Part shown: in pieces, positions 55,936-64,000 of the stretch
Layout of the letters: each line of letters begins with the position of its first letter
How positions within the stretch are numbered: position 1 is the first letter of the stretch
Source of the DNA: Xanthostigma xanthostigma
Lineage: Eukaryota; Arthropoda; Insecta; Raphidioptera; Raphidiidae
Assembly (NCBI GenBank): GCA_963575645.1
Contig: OY754470.1
Location: 26,456,501 to 26,520,500, forward strand
DNA: 64,000 nucleotides
Direction of reading: 5' to 3'
The notes under the pieces: model-generated
The model's input: the letters and a program-made list of their open reading frames with translations, nothing else
Database searches by the model: none
What the model was told of the DNA's origin: nothing
Program-made: the position numbers and the translations under genes

Positions 55936-56697
55936 ACAAGCATTTTCGCGATTTCTTCAAAATAGAAAGATAAAAATGCAATAATTTGAGTTAAAATTTA
56001 ATTTGTTGCTGAAATAAAGTTTTTTTTTCGTAAATAGTAGCTGTGTACCTACATTATAGAACGGGATTTCAAAATCTTATCATCATGCCTATTGATATGA
56101 CATTTATACGTTAAAATAATTGCTTCTATAATAACATCCCAAATTTAGGTATAATGCAAGGAGAAAGTCTATACAATGGGCGCAAAAAGTACTGCAATAC
56201 TGTCTGACACTGATATGTTTTACTACAACCCTACCAACCCTTATAATATAGCTACATACATACTGCATCTGCTTTGTTTAAGCCGCATTATTCAGCATTT
56301 TTATTTTTGTACGATAAAACAAAACTAACATTTCCTGAAGAAAATCTGATAGCAGCGCTTTGTGTCAGTTTTATTTTAATATTTAAATTATAATTTTAAA
56401 TATAAGAGGTTAAATAAACATAAAATGATATTTGATATCTTGGAACTAAAATGGTATTATTAACTTAGGATTTTTTTAGAAAGAGAGTAAAATAAATATT
56501 ATATTGATTACTAAGGGCAATCGTATTCATACCTCAATACAGTAAAACTTCGTTTATCCCGCCTTAGAACAACCGAATCTCCGCGTTATCCAAGAAGGGC
56601 TAAGCCGCGTTAGTGACAAGTTACACCATATGTAGTAACAATGTTTTTTACCCCAAAAATTAACTTACGTTCGTTAGATTTTCACTTTTATATACTT

Positions 56698-57442
56698 ACT
56701 AGCCGTTACCCGCGGATTTGCACGCGATTGAGACGGAACACCATAGAGATGTAAGTTAATAGGTACGCTAGCGAATATGCTTGCCATAAGTGAAAGTGTC
56801 TGCAGTTCAGAGAGAGAACGCTGCAAACGTTCCGTACCTATCATTATATAGGTATATATGTTTACCTAAATCAGCATTGTTTTGTATCATTAGTTACCAT
56901 AGAGATAAGGAACTCTTCTCTTTGTGAATTGCAGACACTTTCACGGCTCACTCGCGTACTCTAGTCTAATATGCATTCCCATTATTTGGCATAGTTACCC
57001 CTTTCTCGACGTAAACCCCCCTAATAAATATCAAAATTGATGACATTCACGTGATCAACGTCCGGACAACCTCGAAAATGACACCCGTGTTGATTTTTGG
57101 ACTATTTACCTCTTTTCACCCTCTGAAGGGGTTGTTTTTGAAAAAGCACGAAACACGTGTTTATTTATTTATTGCCAGAAGTAATCCTGCGCGTTTTCGA
57201 ATTGATACATATTTTATCTTATATGATTTCTCCATGCAAATTTTGAACCCCCGTTACACCCTTTTAGGGGTTGAAATTTCAAAAATCCGTTCTAGGCGGA
57301 TGCCTACGTCATAATAACTATCTGTGTGCCAAATGTCAGCCCAATCCGTTCAGTGGTTTGAGCTGTGCGTTGATAAGTCAATCAGCCATTCATTCAGTCA
57401 GTCAGTCACTGTTTCCTTATATATATATATATATATATTTAG
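56698..57442 (-). mobile_element. Non-autonomous Helitron, minus orientation
   Basis: The complement begins in (AT)n followed by 'aaggaaacagtgactgactg' and 'ctgaacggattgggctgaca', a common start for insect non-autonomous Helitrons. It ends 'cgcgggtaacggctag' before T. Open frames inside are non-coding. A MITE of the 46163 family (56763-56965) is inserted near its 3' end. Confidence 0.65.
56763..56965. mobile_element. MITE with ACTAGAGTACGC ends, copy 2
   Basis: It shares 'gtacgctagcg', 'gtgaaagtgtctgcagttca' and 'gagaacgctgcaa' with 46163-46364 and ends 'cgcgtactctagt'. An inverted relation between 'gaaagtgtctgcagttca' and 'gaattgcagacactttc' spans most of it. Confidence 0.55.
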
Positions 57443-58262
57443 ATAAAAAATATACCTACACAAAAATGATTACATTTTTTGAATTTTTTATTTCTTCCTA
57501 TCCGTGTTTTCCAAGTTTTCCCTCATCTAAATGAGGTGTTACTGTATATGCATTAATGATTACTAAGCGAAACCATATCGCAACTAGGTGATACGAAATA
57601 TATGCATTATGCATATTTGGTTCAATAAAAAGACAATAATTATTTTAGAAGATACTGTGAAAGTTTTTATGACCGATTTATTAGACCATTAGCTGCTTGC
57701 TATTAGTCAAATCATAATCTCACTGTTCAATAATTAAACTACAAGCCCTTAATCAATAATACCATTCTTATTGGACTAAATCGAACGGCAATAAAAATAT
57801 TTTTTCTGATAACCGGCAAAGTGAATCGATTGAAGACCGGCTAATAGCGCTCTATTATTACGAAGAGTCTGATTATGCAAACACTGTTTGTTTGGATTGT
57901 GCTCATTCAAAAATGGCAGAACCACTCACAAACGCGTTTATTGTCAAACAGTATATGGATTATACAGTTGATAATATCCTTGATATAGCTCTTATAACGC
58001 AATATAGAATAGAATGCATTTGAAACAAAAAAATAACAAAAGATAGATGCGAAAAAAATTGGATTAGCGTCACGAACAATAATGAAACAATGGCTAACAC
58101 ACATTACTCAAAGTGTCTGTTTAAAACTATGTACAGTCCATATCTATCTGATAAAGTCATAGATTATAAGGAAGTTCGTTTTTTCAAAGCATTAGTATTG
58201 AAGTTTCAATTGTAGGTGGTGTCAAAATGGCCGCCCTATGCGAAGAGTTTGTATTGACAGTA
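57443..58262. other. Non-coding stretch, nothing recognised
   Basis: AT-rich sequence between a Helitron and a mariner-like element. No gene or repeat partner. Confidence 0.35.
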
Positions 58263-58522
58263 TACAGGGTGTTTCATAAACATTGCGCCAAATTTATAGA
58301 GGTTATAGAAGGCATCAAGATAAGCAATTTTGGTCAATAAACCCCTGTCCGAAAACGTACCATTTTGGCTCTAAAGGAAATCAAAGATTTTTGGTTTCTT
58401 TTACACATCAACGGAGTTTGTATTTTGTTAAGTAGCGTATTTCAATCAAGAGCGCCTTGAAACAATTGACAAGATGTCAGTTGCATTAACAATTAAGTAT
58501 AGTGAATTAATTTGTTATCGAC

Positions 58523-58717
58523 ATGGCCCAATTTTCTTATGCCGAACTCGCCGACATGCATTTTATTTACGGAAAAGCTGAGGGGAATGGAAGACGAGCC
58601 GAACGGTTGTATGCCGCGAGATTTCCAGCACGTCGCCATTCTGATCGTGGCATCTTTAGCAGGATTCATCTTCGTCTTTGCGAAAGTGGCAGCTTAAAAC
58701 GTCAAGGGGGTTTTATG
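58523..58717 (+). pseudogene. Mariner-like transposase, N-terminal HTH part
   Basis: The frame opens MAQFSYAELADMHFIYGKA, then NGRRAERLYAARFPARRH and FSRIHLRLCESGS. This is the helix-turn-helix domain (DUF4817-type) found at the start of a group of insect mariner-like transposases; it binds the inverted repeats. The frame runs into the deletion joint near 58710 and stops shortly after. Confidence 0.8.
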
Positions 58718-59130
58718 TTCACTTCTTAGAACAAATTCTTCCCGAGTTTTTGGAGGATGTTCCACTTAACATTCGGAGAGGTATGTGGTTTCAGCACGAC
58801 GGGGCTCCGGCACATTTTTCTCTGGAAGCGAGGCAGTATTTGCACGAAGTCTTTCGCAACCGCTGGATTGGGCGCGGAGGCCCTGTACATTGGCCCGCAA
58901 GGTCTTCGGACCTCACCGCACTTGACTTTTTCCTCTGGGGCCATGTTAAAAGTTTGGTGTATGAGACACCCATTCCCAACGCTGAAGAACTGCTGGGCAG
59001 GGTGATGGCCGCTTGCGCACATGTTCAAGATATGCCTGGGATATTTCACAGGGTTCGGACATCAATGAACAACCGTGCCCAGCTGTGCATGGAGCAAAAT
59101 GGACCCCATATTGAGCCGTTGATGTTGTAG
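58710..59130 (+). pseudogene. Mariner-like transposase, C-terminal catalytic part
   Basis: In a different frame from the N-terminal part the sequence reads GMWFQHDGAPAHFS, RNRWIGRGGPVHWPARSSD, LTALDFFLWGHVKSLVYETP and then the C-terminal tail to a stop. HDGAPAH carries the second acidic catalytic residue and the LDFFLWG segment the third. The first catalytic Asp and about 120 or more residues before HDGAPAH are deleted. Deletion plus frame change make it inactive. Confidence 0.82.
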
Positions 59131-59539
59131 TTTGCATTAATAAATCATAGAACCTTAAATTTATCATTTAACCTACCGCCAAAACGGAACATTTCCGGAC
59201 AGGGGTTTATTGACCAAAATTGCTTATTTTTCTGCCCTCTGAAACCTCTATAAGTTTGGCGCAATGTTTATGAAACACCCTGTATACGAGATTTATTCAA
59301 AATGTATATTTCCGAGAAAAAATTGTTGTAATCCTTCAAAATGTAATTATTATGAAGAGAAAAAATGGCGAGTACTGATAACAAAATGTGTCATCATCAT
59401 TGATGCAAGCTGTAATGACAAGATTAAGTTTGTAGCAGCTGTCAAATTTGAAATCGATAGTGTATATTCAGCTGACAGCTGTCACTTTTCAATTTAATAA
59501 TTTGAATTTCGCGCGTTTTCATCTCCCGCCAAATTATTC

Positions 59540-59753
59540 TACGGACAAAATATCCTATCAGCAAAACTGGTGTAGAATTACTGTATTACTATTTCACGAC
59601 CCCGTAATTGTTTTTTAAAGAACTTCCCCCAAACGCCTTCTCCTTTTCACTGCGCAAAAAAGACGACATCGCATCGACACAAGCCCGTAATTGTTTTTTA
59701 AATAACTACCGCCAAACGGGGGTTATTATGTCGGGGGATATTTTGCCCGTAGG
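59540..59753. repeat. Short inverted-repeat unit
   Basis: 'ctacggacaaaatatcc' at the left and 'ggatattttgcccgtag' at the right are inverted copies. Inside, 'cgtaattgttttttaaa' followed by 'aacttccc/ctaccgccaaacg' occurs twice (59606, 59691) and a third time at 19478. Confidence 0.6.
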
Positions 59754-60837
59754 ATATTTAGTCAAGATGAAATTTTGTTTAAATTAGGTACTGCACAACA
59801 CGCATTATGTTTCTTCATAGTTTTTTTAATGACGTGTGTAACTTCTATAATAAATTGTAACCAACAAATATTTACATAAAAACGTATCGCGCAATGCTTT
59901 ACTATACAAAACGCTCCACATAGAATAGTTCACTGAAATGGCGAGTAGATGGCTCATGTCCAAAGTAAAAACCCTTAATAGCTACGTAACAGAAAATTAT
60001 CGGGGCTGTTACCGTAGTTTTAAGGTAGTACTGTAGATACAACAAGTATCAAATATGTGATCAGATACATTTGACTTACGTAGAATTGAGATTTGACAAC
60101 GGTACGTAAAATTAAAGGAGATAGAGGTATACTGACAGTAACTCTGTTTTACTAAAAATATTAGAACTTGCCTATAAAGCTATAGTTACCAGTTTTATAG
60201 GTTTGTTTTTAAAATGTCAGAGTTGCCACATTTAATAAATAACGGGATAAAAAGTACATTTTTGCTAATTACATGCTCTGAAACTCAATTTTTAAAATAT
60301 CAAAATGTTTGAAAAAAAAATTGTTTTTCGTTAATACAAAATTCATTGAAATCTGAACGGTACCCACTTTTTGCGAAATTTAATAAAATCTTTGATTTCT
60401 CATAAGGTTCAATGTTAAATGCAAAAAACGTTTAATATTAATTACTTTTTTTTTTGGTTCTCTGTAGATTTTGGAAATTGTAGGTGGTTCATTATCTTAT
60501 TAAAATCTACCAAAATGCCAAGTTTCATTTAATTCTGAACAGTAACTCTTTAACCGACAGTACTAACTTAAGAATGATATTTTCAGCGATATTGTCGCGA
60601 AATTACGTAGTTGTCCTTTCAGGAAACAAACGTTAACAAGCTTTAGCTGTAGAAAGAAAATGTGGGGAATCCCAGTATCCCCTCTGCGGACTGATTACAG
60701 TGTAATTTTTTTAATTAAATTCATTAAATATAATCAACAGTTACTCGCAAATTAACAGTGTACAACGCCCTAACATTTGTTGGGGTCTGTTAACATGTTA
60801 TTATGAGTTATCAAAGTTATCTGTAATATTATTCATT
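59754..60837. other. Non-coding stretch, nothing recognised
   Basis: AT-rich, probably intronic if the host gene at 62272 extends this way. No exon with acceptor and donor was found here by eye. Confidence 0.35.
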
Positions 60838-61095
60838 TCATAGCGCACACAGTGCGTCGGCCACGTTTTTACAAAGCATTGTCCACTATATTTACACGAA
60901 CTATTTCGAGCCCTTTTGGAACTTCTCTATCTCTGAGACTAACTTTTCCGGTGGGTTAAGGTTACCAAAAGGAAACATAATTCCAAATGTTATATGTTTA
61001 AGTGCAGGAATAGTTTCCCAGATACGAGTGTCCAAAAGTCACGATTTTGGCAATCACGGACTGACGACAGATAGATCATCATAAAGTACTTGTAA
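60838..61095 (+). repeat. Dispersed repeat R1, copy 3
   Basis: 'catagcgcacacagtgcg', 'ctatatttacacgaact', 'gggttaaggttac' and 'agatacgagtgtccaaaa' match copies 1 and 2 in order. A downstream part ('gagatctagaagg', 'tttcacttggcaaggttt') lies apart at 61995-62035, so the copy may be split by R3 at 61188-61637. Confidence 0.55.
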
Positions 61096-61187
61096 TCGAG
61101 CTAGAGCTTTGAAATTGCAAGCATAGACAGTGTTTAAGGTAGTAATTACGAGAAAAGAAAAATAAAACATGGGTGTGCTTTAGACCA

Positions 61188-61637
61188 CACGACTGAAGTA
61201 AAACTTCTTCCTGCCATAATTTGTTATTATTCACCCGAAAATTCACAAAATATTAACTTAAAATGAATTTACAATTTTATTCACTTTAAACGTAGAATGT
61301 TACATAAAGATAATGAAAACGAAAGTAATACATTTCAATTACTTAGCTCTCGTTAGATTTTAGTCACCTGAGTACTGCTTATATTTTCGGTCACCTGATG
61401 GCGCCACTAGCCAGTGAAGTATTTGTTGAGGAAGAGAGAAAAAAAAGTGCGCGCACACCTCTCTCGCCCCCACAGTAATATACGAAACGTAACTCTCTCT
61501 CTTTCTATCTTCACTAACTTATATCTCCCTCTCAACTTCCGTTCGCCTCGCCTGACCACGCAGTTTCCGTAAACTTTCTCGTCAGGAATTCACCAGCTTA
61601 CTCCCCAAGTCAGGCGTTCCTCAAGAAGTTTTACTTC
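61188..61637 (-). repeat. Dispersed repeat R3, copy 3, minus orientation
   Basis: The ends GAAGTAAAACTTCTT and AAGAAGTTTTACTTC are exact inverted repeats, and each is itself nearly palindromic. The two halves match copies 1 and 2 respectively, so this 450-bp copy shows the full arrangement. The centre has (AG)n-rich and 'gtgcgcgcac' stretches. No coding sequence. Confidence 0.7.
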
Positions 61638-62271
61638 AAAAAACCAATAAAAATCTAAATGGTAGATTTTGATACGAAATAGCTACTTTTGCTTTGAAAA
61701 GTTAATATTAATAAATGGGATGGGATTATTTACCTAACAAAAAGTTGCAAAATCCCACGAAACACATAGATGTGAAAAAAGAGGTCTAGTTCAGTACCTA
61801 CAACCCTTTACAACCGATTCTACATGGGGTGACTACCGACAATTTTTTTTTTGCCGCGAAACAGATTTTTGTGCATGCAACTGGCTTCGCTCGGTACACA
61901 GTTTTTTATTATTATTTTAAGGTTCTTTGGTCCCTAAATAATCAAAATATACAACAAAAAACTAAAAAAGTTTCGCTGGTTGTAAAGAAATAAGAATTGA
62001 GATCTAGAAGGGTTTCAAGTTTTCACTTGGCAAGGTTTCATATTTCATATTGTAAATGATTCGTGTGTTACAACTAGGCATTCCTTCAGAGATTAATTGT
62101 TTTTTGTAAGTACCAAACTTGGCCCCTTTTTTCACATTTATTTTTTGTCGGGATATAAAATTACTGGTTGTTTTAGATCGCTGCTTGAGACAAAATATAT
62201 TTCTGTACCAGAACAGATCGCAAAATGATCATTATAAAATATGACAAATTCGATAAAGAATGTCCTCTGAC

Positions 62272-62418
62272 CTGATCAGCAGTTTGTGTTAAAAACGAAT
62301 GACAGTACTGCAAATTGAAGTGTCCTTTGGGCTCTCTCGCCAGGAAACTGAACTGCGCATTCTCCGGTTCACAAGTCGCGTACGATATCCGCCTCAAGGC
62401 ATGTGCCATGTGGACGCA
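62272..62418 (-). CDS. Internal exon encoding part of a PTB/PID domain
   Basis: On the minus strand a pyrimidine-rich tract ending TTTCAG precedes the exon at 62419 and CAG|GTCAGA follows it at 62271. The 147-bp exon is in phase 0 at both ends (49 codons). Its translation contains HALRRISYATCEPENAQFSF, then LAREPKG and LQYCHSFLTQTADQ. This matches the central strands of phosphotyrosine-binding domains: the RISY-C-D/E pattern, the FxFxAR strand, the YCHxF strand, and the start of the C-terminal helix. Such domains bind NPxY-type peptides in adaptor proteins at membranes. Codon composition is clearly GC-richer than its surroundings. The neighbouring exons are not identified and may lie outside the window or across long introns. 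I cannot say which PTB protein this is. The splice sites are seen; the domain call is from family patterns. Confidence 0.75.
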
Positions 62419-62735
62419 CTGAAACATACAAAAAGAATTCGCATAAATCTCCACTATTACTTTTGAAAGAGAAAACATGTTTTTAATATAATGCGATCTC
62501 AACATTTATAAAAGGCAAAACTTTCCAATATTATGATATTTCTTGTGTGCTTGTAATTAAAAATTACATAACCGATTTCAAAAAAATCTTTCATAATTTA
62601 AATGTGTACTTATATCCCAGTAACTGAGGCTACAATATACAGTGTGTTCGCTGACAGTGGTAACAGTGAATAATTCATGTATCCTACTAGATAAAAAAAA
62701 AGTTAAAATAGTTTTTATGTTCAACTCGAGACTTA

Positions 62736-63186
62736 AGGCCGCTGTACACGAGGCTAGAAATGCTGCTAGGAGTTCTGCTAATAGATAGGCTGAGTATGAA
62801 GCTGGAAATGACGTCACTGCGGGCTGGCCTGCTAGCTCACAAGATAGGTTTTAAAATTAGAACAGAGGCTATTTTCCCTGCAAGATTTGTTGCTAGGTAT
62901 GAGCAAGAACCAATCAGGAAGCAGTATCTTATCACGTGAGCACTTGAACAAACGCCCACAAACCAAACATGGCTTCAACTGCTCAGAGTCAGACAACAGA
63001 CACGTTTTGCTCTGTGTTTATATTCGAGCTGTCACTGCGGGCGCACCAGATCCACAAAACACGCTTGAAAAGATGTCTCGTGTGAAGCGAGCACTTAACA
63101 GCAATCAAGAAAACCAGCGCTAGAAAACTAGTAGGCAAATCTAGCAAGGAATCTAACAGCGTTTCTAGCCTCGTGTGCAGCGACCT
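62736..63186. mobile_element. PIF/Harbinger-type MITE with TTA duplication
   Basis: Inverted ends AGGCCGCTGTACACGAGGCT and, reversed, AGGTCGCTGCACACGAGGCT are flanked by TTA at 62733-62735 and 63187-63189. The 451-bp interior is GC-richer than the flanks and holds an open frame (62887-63123) without a recognised domain. 3-bp TTA duplication and short inverted ends fit the Harbinger superfamily. Confidence 0.8.
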
Positions 63187-63189
63187 TTA

Positions 63190-63437
63190 CTATCGGAAAC
63201 TGCTGAGGTGTATTTTTTTTGGTACTTTAAACTCAACCGGAAGTGCACATTATTTTTTTTTTCAAATGGGAACGTATAATTTTCTTACATTTTCAAAATA
63301 TCCACTTTTACTAGCGACGTTTGATGGAATATATTGTAATCTTTTAGCATTCAATTGTTGTCACTCTCTTTTGACGTTATTCATTTTAAAAACATTTTAA
63401 CAGATGAAATGTGTGACTTTTAATATTTTGAAAATTT

Positions 63438-63504
<67 letters not shown>

Positions 63505-64000
63505 TCTTATTGATAGATAAGGATAGATATTAACTTTATTTAAACGACGAGGGAGATGCTTCAAAACTGCAATATTTAATATAATTTTTTCTCCAGTATT
63601 TAAGCAATTTTGGAATTGTCTTATACATTTAATCAAGACTTGCGTATAATCAATCGAATATGATTTCATAAATTAACTTTCTTGATGTCCTTCGTTCATT
63701 ATTCAGGGTGGTCATTACCCGGAATCTTCTTCAGAAATAGAAACACCGAGCAGAAAATTTCCAACACTTTTTCGTAATTAATTGAGTGTTGTCAAATCTC
63801 AATAAAATGTTTATGAATAAATGCAATCGTTTTTGAAGTCATGTTTGCTGGACTGTATTTGAATATGCTGAAGTTAATACAAACAAAAAACGAAAACACC
63901 CTGTATATACCTATCAGTCCCCTACTGAGCTTTAATAATAAGGGTGGATTTAATAATCAACTAATTAGCACAATTAATGATTGTTCAATGAACCAGGGTT
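63190..64000. other. Non-coding right edge
   Basis: It contains a (TA)n tract at 63438-63501. A possible element lies between 'cagggtggtcattacccgg' (63704) and 'gaaaacaccctgta' (63893-63906), whose outer seven bases are inverted copies. No gene. Confidence 0.4.
63438..63501. repeat. (TA)n microsatellite
   Basis: About 32 uninterrupted TA units. A shorter TA run occurs at 57419-57440 at a Helitron 5' end. Confidence 0.95.

Larger units (their letters stand above)
58263..59284 (+). mobile_element. Mariner-like element with long terminal inverted repeats, deleted
   Basis: Inverted repeats of about 110 bp begin TACAGGGTGTTTCATAAAC and are flanked by TA on both sides (58261-58262 and 59285-59286), the duplication made by Tc1/mariner transposases. 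At 1022 bp it lacks the middle of its transposase gene. Both inverted repeats look intact, so it could in principle be moved by a related enzyme. Confidence 0.88.

Noticed and set aside
58726..59167. Several antisense and alternative-frame open frames within the mariner-like element
   Set aside because: They overlap the recognised transposase C-terminal coding sequence and have no domain of their own.
1..64000. CRISPR array, rRNA genes, bacterial operons or a virus-like envelope gene
   Set aside because: The tandem repeats lack CRISPR spacer structure, no rRNA segment is recognisable, no clustered bacterial-type coding is present, and no envelope-like frame follows the LTR element's pol region.

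Overview
The window is AT-rich invertebrate nuclear DNA and reads like an insect genome; I cannot fix the order. It has almost no host coding sequence and is packed with nested transposable elements: Helitrons and Helentron-like elements, hAT, Harbinger and mariner DNA elements, LINE 3' ends, Penelope-like foldbacks, tRNA-like repeats and one young LTR retroelement. There is no bacterial gene organisation, rRNA or CRISPR array. The one convincing host feature is a 147-bp exon on the minus strand (62272-62418). It has canonical AG/GT borders and encodes part of a phosphotyrosine-binding (PTB/PID) domain, so at least the right end of the window is probably intron of a host gene. A GC-rich island at 1829-2120 could be a promoter or first exon.

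Layout. 1-8 kb: a hAT relic with a perfect 8-bp duplication that split a Helitron, a second hAT element carrying a nested foldback, and a 650-bp foldback. 8-16 kb: a Helentron-like (HINE-type) element called H1 here, a dispersed repeat called R2 (two copies), H1 inserted in R2, and a THAP-domain gene relic with an intact small intron lying inside an R2 copy. 16-27 kb: Helitron ends, palindromic MITEs, two 5'-truncated LINEs, and a hAT element holding a foldback with its own 12-bp duplication. 27-33 kb: a tRNA-headed repeat (R4) with H1 inserted, R2, a large foldback, a Helitron-ended minisatellite with 3' termini at both ends, and a Helitron that carries a tRNA-Lys-like pseudogene and sits inside an R2 copy. 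35.5-37 kb: an 882-bp inverted-repeat element built from two different internal tandem arrays. 37.6-40.8 kb: an LTR retroelement with near-identical 215-bp LTRs, a 4-bp target duplication and a 775-codon frame in which the pol domains are out of order. 41-64 kb: microsatellites, several hAT and Harbinger MITEs with exact duplications, H1 and R3 copies, a minisatellite, a 214-bp tandem duplication, a deleted mariner-like element and the PTB exon.

Many insertions can be read against an uninterrupted copy elsewhere in the same window, so several element borders rest on empty-site comparison rather than on motif guessing. The strongest candidate for something undescribed is the LTR element. Its order is gag, protease, integrase start, RT thumb/RNase H, RT palm fragment, 3' LTR. 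At least two joints fall at short sequences shared by both partner domains, which suggests repeated template switching. All family calls are from reading the sequence; no database search was possible.
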